Positions 1 through 11,912 of a stretch of DNA of 64,000 nt are shown in pieces. The DNA lies in NCBI RefSeq assembly GCF_022539315.1, contig NC_066317.1:54907179-54971178 (forward strand), written 5' to 3'. The notes beneath the pieces are model-generated. The model saw only the letters and a list, made by a program, of their open reading frames with translations. It made no database searches and was not told where the DNA came from. The position numbers and the translations under genes are program-made. The DNA is from Serinus canaria (taxonomy: Eukaryota > Chordata > Aves > Passeriformes > Fringillidae). Position 1 is the stretch's first letter. Every line of letters begins with the position of its first letter.

Positions 1-526
1 GCACAGACTTACTGTTTCCCTGGCAAAATGAAAATATACTGAGAGTCCTCTTAAAATAGGTTCTATAGACATTTCCTATTTCTATCCCATTTATATTTAA
101 AATAAATGTGTGGAATGTGTAAAGCTTCTTTTAAGGAGATTTCTTTTAAAAAAGAAAGAACAAAATGCTTACAAAAAGAGGTTGGTTATCTAGAAAAAAA
201 AATAGTCCAAGAACACCAAGCAAAGAGATTCAAGACTACTTGTTCAGCCATTCAAGAGATGTCAGCTGGGGGTACTTTGGAGAAAAAGAAATTCTATGCT
301 AAATTTCTCCCAGAAAGATTTGTCTGCTCTTGATTAGGTGTTAGCATGCACAGTCATCTCTACCTGCTTAAACTAAAAGACAGCTGAAAAATAAAGGAAG
401 AACTTATATAAGTTTTCTTTATTTCAGCTTTTTAATGTAAGCTAATTCATATTACTTTTATGTATGTTTTAGTTTATCAAAGATTTCAAATGTGGCGAAG
501 AAAAACCTTATGGTCTAGGAAAGACA

Positions 527-1309
527 GCAGGGTGGTTTGACCCTGTCTGGATACCAGGCACTCACCAGAGCCACTCTATCTACTCTCCTCCTCAATTGCA
601 CAGGGGAGAGAAAATACAATAGGCTCCTGGAAGGGCAGGGGAGATCAATCATCAATTACTGTCGTGGGCAAAACAGACTGTACTTGGAGAAATTAGTTTA
701 ATTTATTACCAATCGAATCAGAGGAAGATAATGACAAATCAAATCAAATCCTAAAACACTTTTCTCCCATTCCTCCACAGGCTGAAATTCCAGTTCCTCC
801 TCTCCCTCAGTGACACAGGGGAACAGGCCATGGGGGCTGGGGTCAGTTCATCATATGTTGTCTCTGCTGCTGCTTTTTCTACTCATTCAGAGGATTCCTT
901 CTCCTGCTGCAGCACGGGGTCCCTCTCATGGAAACAGTCCTTCACTAACTTCTCCAGCCTGAGTCCTTTGCACAGACTGCAGTCCCCATGAGCTGCTCCA
1001 GTGGGGATCCCTTCCACTGGGGGCAGACCTTCAGAACACTGTGGGTCCCCCATGGGGTCTCAAGTTCTGCCACCAAAGCTGATCCAGAGCGGGTTTCTCT
1101 CTCCAGAGGGTCACAGGTCCTGCCAGCAGCCTGCTCCAGCACAGGTTTCTCACAGGATGTCCTGAGTTCCGACACTGGCCAGCAGCAGGTCCAACTTGGG
1201 CAGTCTGGAACTGGCTCAGCAAGACATGGCAGAAGCTTCTGGCAGCTTCCACCCCTGCAGCCCTTCTATCCCCCTCACCACCAAAACCTGGCCACACAAA
1301 CCCCATACA
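527..1309. mobile_element. Degenerate avian ERV long terminal repeat (probably ERVL-like), internally deleted
   Basis: This block is clearly more GC-rich than its surroundings. It matches, from memory, a common avian LTR family: a 'gggtggtttgaccctg' start, a 'ggcaaaacagactgtacttgg' stretch near 668, an AT-rich 'ttaatttattaccaat' part near 697-712, and then imperfect repeats built on 'ctgctccag...gggtcc...cacggg' (about 905-1165). It finishes with 'gccacacaaaccccataca' at 1309. The TG...CA ends of the family read alike on both strands, so I do not assign orientation. Compared with the remembered full-length element, a piece is missing around 1160-1170, where the repeat zone runs straight into the 'ggccagcagcaggtcc' zone. 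No second LTR or internal retroviral genes lie nearby, so it is probably a solo LTR. Open frames of 76-148 codons inside it (for example 988-1434) are accidents of its low stop density. The exact family name and the left edge (490-530) are uncertain. Confidence 0.72.
905..1165. repeat. Degenerate internal tandem repeats of the LTR
   Basis: A unit of roughly 50-70 bases, containing a 'tgctccag' word, a 'gggtcc/gggttt' word and a 'ctgcagtcc' or 'tcctgcc' word, recurs several times with heavy drift. The copies near 911, 988, 1075 and 1131 are easiest to see. Such imperfect reiteration belongs to this LTR family and is not an independent satellite. Confidence 0.6.
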
Positions 1310-2635
1310 GACAAAACTGCCATCCAACAGTTCCAAATGGTATCTATCTATCCATCACCAAATCATCAGGAATTACTTCAGATGTGAAATGGGAACCAAA
1401 CAGAAGAAGGGGTGATTTATTTTATCATTTTTGAGCCTGTGCTAAGTCTGTAAATTAAGAGATATATAAATACATAAAATGTCTTTGCTTCAAAAGGCAG
1501 CTTGGCTTACTGAATTTGTGTGCTGTGAAAAGCTTCTTTTGTAATGTAGTGTGACTCTTTTTATAAAATTTCATCTATTTTCTAGTAAAATAGAACTTTC
1601 ACTGAACAGAAAAACACCCTTCAAAAAGTAGAATACAAAAATGTGCAGAGAAAATGGGTTTAGCTTCATGCAAAGAAAGGAGCTTTGTTATTTTAGTTAT
1701 GTTACACAAGAAGTGAATTCTAGTTCCTTTAAATTACTTCTACTGACTGTTAAATCATTGTGCTTTTTCTTGATCTTAACCATTACTCTATTGCAACAAC
1801 AACAGCAAGTAATGGATTCACTAATGTTACCTCCTTCTGGAATCACTTCACAGGTGTTAAATTCCTTGCACATTTTGATTTCAGGAAAGAGAGCCCGACA
1901 GCAAAGAGCACACCAGCCAAAAGACACATTATGCTGGACTAAAATTAAGACAGCCCAGATGGGTAAACACTATCAACACAAAAGACTACAACAGGTACTC
2001 ATAAATCATGCAACAGAAACCAAATATTGGTTGGAAAAGGGAGAAGGAACAGAATAATGGCACAGTTGGTTTTTATTAAAAATGGAAAAAAGCCTGAAAA
2101 CTCTGGGTGTTCAACACATATGCATATTTTCAGAAATCTATGTGACATCAGTTGCTACATACCATAATGGCTACCCAGAGAGTATCAGATTCCACTAGGA
2201 ACTTCAATTTTAGACTATTACAATACAAAGAGGGCCGAATTTTTGCAACAACAATCAGCAAACCTTTACTTTATGCAGCATGGCAGAAAGAAACAATATG
2301 CCTTCTCCAAATATAATTACTAACCCTGTCAAGTTAATACAATCAGCAGTGTTCCGCTAGATTAAACTTTCAGCTGGATGAAAACAGCTCATTCTATCCA
2401 CTTGCTGTTCCACTGAAGTTAATTCCTGTCTAAATAAAGAATGACAAATACTGAGGCCACTTCTTATTTCCCAAGCTTGTGCAAAGAATTATACTAAATT
2501 ACAAAGAAATTCTAACAAAGGAGGTAATAATCAATGGGAGAAAAGTTCACAGTGAAAAATCTGAAGGTAAATATGAAACTATAATAGTGTTGGGGATAAG
2601 TTAAAGATTTTAAAGTAGGAAAAAATATGCACGAT
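1310..2635. other. No recognisable feature (AT-rich unique sequence)
   Basis: Apart from a short CAA/CAG-type trinucleotide stretch near 1793-1808 (tattgcaacaacaacagcaa), no repeat, RNA gene or coding signal was recognised. The 138-codon open frame at 1641-2057 has no recognisable domain and is within the range expected by chance. Confidence 0.5.
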
Positions 2636-2639
2636 AGAT

Positions 2640-3380
2640 AAAAAGACCAGTTATAAGTGACATCCCTCAAGGTTCTGTCTTCTGATGCAAGCAACATCCT
2701 CAGAAAATTTGCAGATGACCTGAAGTTTAGCAGAGCAGTCAAATACAACTGAAGGACTGGATGCCACCCAGAGAGGTTTTCCACCCAGAGGAAAACTTGA
2801 GAAGTGGGTCTATTAGAGTCTCATGAAGTTCAGCAAGACCAAGTGCAACATGCTGCACCCAGGTCATGGCACTCCTAGACATGGGTATGGACTGAGAGAA
2901 AAAGTCATTGGCAGCAGCCCTGTGGAGAAGGACATGGAGGTTCTGGCAGATGAAAAACTGGCCATGGACCAGCTTGTGTGTGTGCTTGCAGCCCAAAAAG
3001 CCAAACACATCCTGGACTGCATCAAAACCAGCATGGTCAGCAGGTCAAGAGAGGGGATTCTCCACCCTGGTGGATATTTGAATCCAGTTCTGAGATCCTC
3101 AGCACAGAAAGGACATGGATTTATTGGAGCAAGTCTAGAGGAGGGCATGAAGATAATCAGATGGATGGTGCATCCCTCCTATGAAGATGGACTGACAGAG
3201 TGGGGGCTTTTTAGGCTGGAGGAGAGAATAAAGACCTTATTGCAGCCTTTTCAGTATTTGAAAAGAGCTTAAAAACAGGAGGGAGACTGACATTTTACAT
3301 GGCAACATGGAGTTGGGAAAAGGAGGGAGAGGAGAAATTTAGATTAGCTAATAGGAAGAAATACTTTCCTGTAAGAAGCT
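2640..3380 (+). mobile_element. CR1 LINE fragment, C-terminal part of ORF2 reverse transcriptase
   Basis: The fragment runs along the CR1 consensus on the + strand from the segment before the RT catalytic box to the end of the ORF2 coding part, then stops without the CR1 3' UTR. At 2708-2719 the codons read Phe-Ala-Asp-Asp, the FADD form of the YxDD reverse-transcriptase box, so both catalytic aspartates survive. Further on, 2823-3272 is one open frame of 149 codons whose sequence follows the CR1 ORF2 C-terminus: MKFSKTKC near the start, SSPVEKDMEVL, an AAQKAKHILDCIK stretch, and SYEDGLTEWGLF near the end. The 5' part of ORF2 (endonuclease and RT palm) is absent and the 3' end breaks off near 3375. 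It is a dead, 5'- and 3'-truncated copy. CR1 copies usually end at the family's 3' terminus, so loss of that end suggests a later deletion or a break by another event. Confidence 0.9.
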
Positions 3381-6300
3381 AAAATGAGCTATTTTCATCC
3401 CAGGTACTTGGCCGAATCACTGCATGCAATTGCTTAAGATTTATTTATCCTGTTTATTTATTATAAATTTAATTGCATTTCGAAGGCACAGATCTGTTTT
3501 ACATGGTGAATTTCCCCATGTAATTCCCAAAAAGCTCATCTTGTAGAAATAGCTCTGCTCTGCATTGTATTACTAGGCAGCCATGTTGCAAGTTGATGAA
3601 TGCTTGAAAGCCAAGTATGTTATCAATACATGAAAAGAGACTGTTGGCTCAGCTAAGAATTCTGCCCATTTTCCACACCATCTTTCCAAGCAACAGGCTG
3701 TGATGATGGGGAACCTGAGAACAGCATTCACGGATCAAAAGCCCCATTTAATTCCTTGCCCCATACTTTTTATCCATACATAGATACTTTTGCTCCACCT
3801 CTGTGATTTGTCACATAAACACTGTAAGCCAATTTCCAGAAAGGTTTATTTTGCTTAAGAAAAAGCAAAACCATTGATTTATTGAAAAAGCTAGGCTTGA
3901 AAGTTTTGTTGTCATAAGATGATGTATCCTATGAATCAATAACGAACACTTGATCAAAGAAGAAAAAACTAATGTAGTTCCAACTGAATCAAGGGAAATA
4001 TTAAACTCACTGGGAGAAGCTTACCCTCCCTTTCAAGTTAGGTGATTTTATAAAGTAAGAGTGCAAATGAAAGCTGTAAAAAGAAAACATGTAAAAACAG
4101 CTGGGTACAGAATTGACACAGTTTATCTAAGACTAAGAAGACCATAGGAAAAAATAATAAACTTATCACCTGCTACTAGCAACCTCCAAATAAATGCAAT
4201 CAAGAAGCAGTAATGGCTCTACTAGTGCTTGATTTAAACAGCAGTGGTGTTTGCCTGTCTCCAGACATCAGCTTCAAAAGGCTATCTTAAAAATATAACC
4301 CAGATTCTGAGACAGACCATTACTTCCACCACACAAACCATTGCTCATCCTTCAAAAATGCCAGCATTTAGATCCATGGCAAACTCACCTATTAGGCACA
4401 GCATTGCTAATTGTAGAGATTAATATAAACTCAAAAGGCAATTACATTTTTTCTTTAATCTGATCATTTAAGAGAGTAAATTATGCCACATAGTGCCTTT
4501 CTATCAGACCTGCTTCTTCAGGACTCCCTTACTGAAGAAAAAAAAAAATCAAAAAATTTCCAGTATTTCTTTTCTTCTTGTAATAAAGACTGGCCACCAA
4601 CATTTTTTCACAAAAGTTTACAGCAAATAAATCAAATATAAAACCCCTATTGAAGAGGTACACTGATCAAGCATAATTTGTCAAGAAGGACAAATGCTAT
4701 AGAAAACACAAATGCTTTAGTCAAAATTTCAGAAGTAGATGGCATACCTCAGTTGTAACTGTCAGGATTTAGTTGTTTACTATAGTGAACATTTCATGAA
4801 TTGTCTTTCAAAACAGAAAGATACTCAAGAAATGTCTTCACTTTCAGAATTAAAAGATTACTGAATATTATACAACACTATTCTTGTTTGTATCAGAGAA
4901 AAGCTTCCTGCTCTAAGAACCAAAACATCATTTTACAGAGGGCAGGTTTTTTTCTTGCCCTGGTTGCTTCACTGGTTTAAAATTGAGGGAATTTTGACAC
5001 ACCTGTCACAACCAATACCTATGAAAAGAAATCTAAGGCAATAATAAAGTCCACCCGTAGCACTGACAGCATATTTCACCTAAGTAAATCCAAAGTTCCT
5101 CAGATTGCTGTGATAGCCAATGTGAACATCAGCCTAAATTGGTTATTAAAGACTAACATGGTTAAGTGGCAGAAAAGAAAATATGACTACTTCAATGACA
5201 CATTAAAGTACAGTAATTGTAATAATCAGTAATGTTTGATGTTAGCTTTTTCTCATCTTGTATTGATGAGAGAAGTAGGATCCTTTTTTTTTTGCCTGGA
5301 AAGTAAGGAGAATGGGAGATTAGGTCAAGTTAAATTATTTCTTGAATAATTTGCTAAAAGCTAGATCCAAGAAGATAATCAGGAAGAAGACAAAAAAGCA
5401 GAGCTTCCTTCCTCCATACACAAAAAGACACAGTAACAGAGAGAGAAGAAAAGAAGATGACCAACATGTATCATAAAAGAAAAAATTATGAAAAAAAGAG
5501 ATCAGTGAATCAGAATAGAAAAATAATAATGGAATTGAGGATTCAGACCCATGTCCCTAACCTGTAAGTTGGTACCAAAGAAAAAAACAAACCAAAATAT
5601 GTAAGCATAAAGAAAAGGGAAGAAAAATAAATGCATTAGAGGTACTTACTGTTTACAATATCTACATTCCACAAACCCAGTCATTTCATTGAGATTTTAT
5701 CATCTGTGGGAGACTAAAATCAGGTCCCTGTAAAATTATGTGATAAGAACACAGTATTTCAAACATGCCAAACACCTAGAGAATCTCTCTGAGTTGGATA
5801 GTTTTGGTTGGTTGGGTTTATTTATTTATTTTTACTTAACCTACGTACTTGCTACACTCAGATTTTTATCACTTAAACTCAAAACATGGGCCTAAATATA
5901 TTTTTGAAAAATATCAAGCCAACTTCACCAATCTGCTTCAAGTTAATGACTTTTCTTCAAGATGCAATAAAGACCACTTCCAACTGATGCTGCTGCTACT
6001 ACTGGTTTACAAAACATGTCAAAACAAGAAGCATGCAAAAAGACAGAGATTAAAATCTTGGAACACAGCCATATCCCAAGCTGCATTTCAAAAGAAAAAA
6101 TAAAATTATTACTATGACAAAACCAAAGTATCTCAGTTTCTATGGAGAGTAAGAAACACAAACTGAGAACTTTTTGACTAGTAGGCCACTACCATCCAGG
6201 TGTCTTGAAAAACCAATGAATTCTCACCCCCAAATCACCTTCTCCTTGAAGAGAATATAGGTCCTCAACTTTTAAAAATGTGCACAATTTGTGTATGTAG

Positions 6301-8265
6301 TTTTACCTTTTTTTTCTTTTTCAGACACTGAAATTTCATCTTGTCAGCAAAACTACATTATTTTCACCCTGAAAATCTGACTCCACAGTAGGAAACTGTG
6401 AAGAACATGAGTACTTCTGACCAGCATGAATGAGCAGCATGACACTGAGCAGATCAACATGTTTCCCTGTGCTCTACTTCCCATATTATCTATGCATGCA
6501 CTGTGTGGCTGCCAAGTGCTTAGAAAAGTGGATTTCTCTAAAAACCCACTGGCGTCTAAAGCATAATACAAATAATATAGTAATGACTTGTGCTTAAAAG
6601 AGGGGAAAAAACTGGGTTGCATTCTTGCAATGCAAGAGGAGATTTATTCCCAGTATCTCCAGATAAATTGTATCTGACAAAGCAGTACTTATGGAAATAC
6701 AAGTCACCAACACATAGGCTCTTCTGGTATGCCACTAAGACAGAAAAATTTTTTGGATCATGTCCAAATCTTCCAGCTATTAAAGTTGTGGGGGTCACAG
6801 ACCTTCTTTGGAAAGTCTACTAGCTAGGGTGAGAAGGCACCAGCTCTACAGTTTCACCCCTACTTTTTTAAAACAGTAAAGATGAAGATTATACACATTG
6901 TCTAGCAATTCACTGTTGAAACTCCTCTGCACCTCATATTATTATGTAATTACCTCCTAGACAACTGAAATTACCAAAAGAACATCACAACACTGTTTTG
7001 AAAATGCATGGTAAAAATTTTGCATTCAGTAATTTTTTAACCTCATATTCCTGTTTACTGATAAATGTAGACCAGACAAGGGGATCAGAAGAATAAGGCA
7101 CACTAAATAGGTTACTGTCTTACAGGTCTATACTTCCTAATAAACAGTAACAATATAGTGAGTGTCAAGTGGTTTTGATATTTATAAATGAGAAAAATGC
7201 CGTAAATAAGTAATTGTTCTTTTTCAAGCCCTGATATACAAATACTTCCATAAATGAACTCTTCTCCCTGGCAGATGCAAGAACTACTGCACATTTAAGA
7301 TATTAATTCTCTCTTCTAATAATTCTGAAATGCCAGGTACACATGCCATCTATCTGATAATGTTTTTCCCTATTTGTGTGCCCAGAAAATCTGCTTGACA
7401 CTTCTGACATGAAAATGATTAATTAATAGGGAATGCTAGGAGAAACTGCATAAACATTGCTATCCTCTAGTTTACTAGTATTTGCTTCTTCTTTAAGTAA
7501 AATCATAGCATACATCATCTGACTTTGAATTTATCTTAGTATGTATTTCTCAGTGAAGACTTAACTCTCTTCTGTGTGTTCATATGGTCATTCATAACAC
7601 TCTGCTGTATTAGGTCACTGCTTCATCAGCTGCACTGATGCTTTGTGTAAAATTAGCTGGTTGGGTTTGGATAGAGATTAGAGACGTGATCAAGAACAGT
7701 TCCTGATGGATGAAAAATGAAGATGGAATGATTTGGGACTTGTCCAAAATTGTTCAATTTCTAATTAACAAAAGTGTTAAATAGGCACTTTCCAACTTTA
7801 GTACAAGTTTCCTGAACTACTTTTTATTCAGATACTGTGAATTGAAATTATGATCAAGCTTCTTACTGGGCTTCTGGTTGACAGGTATGGAAGGCCAATT
7901 TTATAAGTTTAATTATTTTTATTATGTTCCCATTTATTACTATTGCTAACACACAACACTTCAGCACAGGAATATACAGAAAAGGTGTCAGGGTTTTTTT
8001 AGGCTCTGACAATCTGTATGATGTACAATAAAAAAAGTGAAAAAAAGAGATGACTTTTCCATGCATTAACACTTTCTCCAATCTGAGCTAAGGACACCCA
8101 TCAACAAGAGTTCTCACTATAACGCTTTACCAAAATCAAGAACCCTCACATGTCCATTCCATGCCATGCCATTCATGGCCATCCCAAGATAAACAATGGC
8201 AAGTGAAACCAACCAGAAACTTGCCAGCTTCTGACACAGAACTGTGTCAGAATAAGACTGAATAA
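3381..8265. other. No recognisable gene (AT-rich unique sequence)
   Basis: Nearly 5 kb without an identified interspersed repeat. There are short A-rich and purine-rich runs (for example 4540-4552 and 5430-5470). A splice-site-like pair on the - strand near 5643-5695 has stops in all frames and was rejected as an exon. Nothing else could be supported. Confidence 0.5.
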
Positions 8266-8273
8266 GCTATGTA

Positions 8274-8295
8274 GGTGTGTGTATGTGTATATATA

Positions 8296-8331
<36 letters not shown>

Positions 8332-8348
8332 TGTGTATATATATATAC
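8274..8348. repeat. Compound microsatellite: TG/TA, (TATG)n, (TA)n
   Basis: A run of GT-rich units leads into (TA)n around 8289-8304, then about eight TATG/GTAT units at roughly 8303-8334, then (TA)n again to 8347. The TA blocks on both sides of the TATG core can pair with each other. It is very likely length-polymorphic between individuals. Confidence 0.95.
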
Positions 8349-8934
8349 CTCAGTATTTAACTAAATTTTATCTGGTCCATTTGTAATTTAACTTTGTATG
8401 AAGATGCTGGATATACTATGCTATACAAATGGTGCATCAATACTTTCAACCAAGCTAAACTTCTATTATGGCATATTAGGATGGGCACCTATTCTGAAGT
8501 GCTACAATTCTCTGTCCTTTTTACTAGAATATCGATCTTTACAGCATGTGAAGAAAAAAATCTATATGCAGTTAATGAACAGAGTAGTGCCACAGAATAC
8601 ATAGGATTTATATAATTTTACCAGCATCTGTACTTCAAAGAAAGTTTGATAAAAAGGACAGTGATAGCCGGTAGGATCTCATGGCAGCCAGACTAAAGCA
8701 ACAAGAGGAAGAAAAGAAACATTTAAAAAATGTATTTTAAGAGGAAAAAGAAGGAAAAAGTTATAAAATCCAAGGATGAAACATCCAGCCCTTTATTTGT
8801 CCTGATGATTCCTATTCCCTCAAAAAGGTTCAACATCACTGCATGGGTGCACAAATAATCTTTGAAACTCCATCTATCTTTGAGATAACAAATTCTTATT
8901 CTTCAAGAAGGAAATCTTAAAGACACAGAAGCAG

Positions 8935-9296
8935 GTCGTACTCATGTTCTGAAAGACAAGCTAGTGGGAAAGAATGGGCTGGCAGAAACTTTAAGTAAAA
9001 AGAAGAGATGGTGACCTTTAGAAAAGGGGCAAGCCACAAGGATGTTGTGAGGCTGTGCAGGGAGAAAAATACAAGGGGCAAAGCCCAACCCAAACAATCT
9101 GGCTGCTGCCGAAAAAGGCAATAAAAAATCCTTCTGTTAATACATCAGCAACAAAAGGAGGCTATGTGGAGGGAAACACTGACAAAGGATGAGGAAAAGG
9201 CAGAGGTACTTAATGCCTTCTTCACCTCTCTGCTAGGTTAACAGACTCAGTGATCTCGAAGGCCTTTTCCAACCTAAATGATTCTTTGATTCTGTT
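8935..9296 (+). mobile_element. CR1 LINE with large internal deletion (upstream ORF2 segment joined to 3' tail)
   Basis: Bases about 8950-9226 follow the CR1 ORF2 segment upstream of the RT core: 'caaggatgttgtgaggctg' near 9038, then a 'aaagcccaa...ctggctgctgcc' stretch, and 'gacaaaggatgaggaaaagg' near 9181. The sequence then jumps directly to the extreme CR1 3' end, with 'gatctcgaaggccttttcc' and the tail 'aaatgattctttgattct' at about 9254-9295. Most of the reverse transcriptase and the 3' UTR body, well over 1 kb in a complete copy, is missing at a junction near 9226-9235. Orientation is +. The element is non-functional. Confidence 0.88.
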
Positions 9297-11675
9297 CCTC
9301 TGCTGCCTTTTTTCTAGGGCTTCATCTGGAAAAAAAGGAAGGGCACTGTAGATCAGCAGTCACTTTCAACCAGTCTGCAGACCTCTAGGTCATGCAGCTA
9401 GGAACAGCTCACAATAAGTATGCCAAGCTCCCAGCTGGAAAAACATCAGGGATGTTGAATCCATATGTTCTGTAACAGAAAGCTTTGCAAATGTTTCTAA
9501 TACCATAATTCTTCTTCAGTGGTAGCTAAGAAGGCCTCTTTCCAATTTTCTTTAAAACCTTTTATATTCTTCCTGTGTAATATCTTTAAAAATCATTCTT
9601 TACTGCATATAATAAATAGCTGTGTAATTAAAAAATCGTAATTTGAAATCCTTACTGCAACAACATCCTACTGTATGACTCCTAAGTTATAATGCAATGC
9701 ATACAATATGTAAATAAAGGATTTGGAAGGAACCAAAGAGCATCCCAGCATATCTTACACATTCTACAGAGCAGCCAGTGATCAGCCATTTCTAAAGTCT
9801 CCAGTAATTTCTGACCTCATGCAACCCCAGACCATTACTTTCAGGTAATCAGATTTCCCTCGTGAGTAAGTCTTTGTTGATGTGGGATAACAACTAAGCA
9901 GAGTTATCTGTCTAGGCAGTAACAGCAGATCATACAAGGCTGAACCCACATAATTAAGCTCATCACACTTTAACAATTTCTATTATTAGCTTTGGATAAC
10001 TGCCTTTAGGAACACAGTAAAGAGTGGACATTCAAAAAAAACCCAGAAAAGTAATGTATTTCTTTGTATTGTCTCCCTTACACACAGAGTTTTTAATCAA
10101 TATACATAAAAAACCAGAAACAATTCACTACCCACGACCCTTGGCTATAATTTCCAGAAACATCCCTATCTTCTGCATCCTTCACCAAAGGCTGTAGCAA
10201 CTTGGAAGAGTTTAAGGAACTGAAATCCATTTTGAGTGGCACAACATAAATATTTACTCAAAATATCTAGACTTCAGACACTGGATGAAGCATCAAGGGA
10301 CAAAAAATATACAATATCCATATTTAGAGGAACAGTAAATTCAGAAATCCTATCATGTATATTCACACAGGCCCAAAAATTCCAAGGTTCAATCTTTCTC
10401 ATATTTAAGTTGTTTTGGACCAGTGTCACCCAGATCAGAAGCTCTTTAGTATTTCCAACTACTGTCAATGTTTCCATAACCTATGTCCTTTCAGACTGCA
10501 TTGCAAAACAGGCATGGCATCTTTATCTTAACTGGCATTCAAGTTTTCAGAAATAAAATCATAAAGTATTAAGAGTAGCAAAATTCTTAACTATTGTCTT
10601 GTTTTCTGAAATTAAGTCATGAGATTCAAACAACTCAGAATTGCCTGACATTAATAATCTTTTTTGGCTAATAGAATAAAATTTCTACAATTCATGAATA
10701 GATGCTTGGATGGTTTCATTTGTCTTCTTGGGGCTAAAATTTAAAGAAAAGATTATTTACTGATATTTACACTGTAAGGATTGTTTCTTTCCCATAATCA
10801 TCAGAAAGCTTAAGTTTCACTCAAGTGTTAAAGTATACATGGTCCTAAACCGAACTGACTTTGGGGGGACTGTGTGTGTGGAATCTTTCATTAAATCCCA
10901 ACTGGTTTCCATTACATTTAATTTTTGAAAATTCACTTGCCATGGGCATAACCACCTGACAACCATCTAATGGAGCAGCAGTTTCATTAAACAAATACAG
11001 AATTTTTTTTAATATATTTTCAGCTTCTACAGTGTAGAAGTAGCTGTCAAATTATTCTGCCCAGGTAGCTGAGAAATTAATTCTATCTTGACTTTTTTTA
11101 GTATGTTGTGGAAATAGTTTTGAAAGCTGTTTAAATGTAAGGCACGTATCCATCAGACAGTTTTTTGCTTTCCAGCTTGGACTCTGAAAATGTTGCTTCA
11201 AAGTGAGGGGCCACTGTTGCTTCGTTTTGAAAAATAATTCTCTCTTCTTTGAATACCTACTTACTGTACTCAGAAGCAAAAAAATTGTATGTGTTAGCAA
11301 TTATTGCTAATTGTGTTCTTTGCTGATTACTACACGTTTCCTCTAAGATCCCTCTGATCCATTTATCTTTTGCAGTCTATTTTGGTAAATCCAGATCTAT
11401 CAGGACCTTAATCTAAAATGTTTACTGTTTTATTATATATGTTATTTTTATTTTGACTATATTAATAAAAAACTAAGTGGTTCCTACAATAACAGACAAA
11501 ATGAACACATTTCAGAAAAAGACAATTCCTGTAATACTGTTTATTCCACAGTCCAATGACTCCTTCAAACCAATCCACACACAAGAGCCTGCAATCAGCA
11601 CATGAAATCCCTTTTCTCAGAGGTGAAATAAACTCTCCTTGCTTTGGTTCATTGCAGAGTTAAGCATTTGTGTTT
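9297..11675. other. No recognisable gene (AT-rich unique sequence)
   Basis: No family-level repeat was recognised. A small imperfect hairpin is centred near 11032, with arms 'cttctaca' and 'tgtagaag'. A 106-codon open frame at 10236-10556 has no recognisable domain. Confidence 0.5.
11024..11040. repeat. Short perfect inverted repeat (8-bp arms, 1-base centre)
   Basis: Arms 11024-11031 (cttctaca) and 11033-11040 (tgtagaag) are exact reverse complements around a single G. Further outward pairing (cagct with agctg at 11042-11046) is possible if three bases bulge. This is probably only a small fold-back. Confidence 0.8.
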
Positions 11676-11912
11676 ATGATCACAGCACTGAAGCTGAAGC
11701 TGGAAGGGACCTCTAGAGGTCATCTGGTCAGCCCACCTCAAAACAGAGTAAGCTCAAGCACATTGCTTAGCACTGGGTCCAGTCAGGTATTGAATTCCCC
11801 AAGGATGGAGACCCCAGTGTCTCCCCAGGGGACCCGTTCCAGTGCTTATCACACTTACCCTATTGGAAAGAACTTCATATTCTCAAATGGACTTTCTTGT
11901 ATTCTGATTGAT
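11676..11912 (-). mobile_element. CR1 LINE 3'-end fragment, minus strand
   Basis: On the + strand this reads as the reverse complement of a CR1 tail: 'gctggaagggacctctagag' near 11698, 'gtcatctggtcagccc' near 11719, and 'ccaaggatggagaccccagt' near 11799. The middle part resembles the 'cctgttccagtgct' stretch of CR1. It contains only the 3' UTR and the last part of ORF2, the usual outcome of 5' truncation. Divergence is high. The boundary near 11912 is approximate. Confidence 0.85.

Noticed and set aside
988..1434. 148-codon open frame and several overlapping frames
   Set aside because: They lie inside the GC-rich LTR remnant, where few stops occur on either strand; no retroviral or host domain is visible.
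5643..5697. Minus-strand exon-like segment with good acceptor (tctcccacag) and donor (gtaagt) near a Cys-x-x-Cys reading
   Set aside because: All three frames contain stops between the two sites, so it cannot be an internal coding exon.
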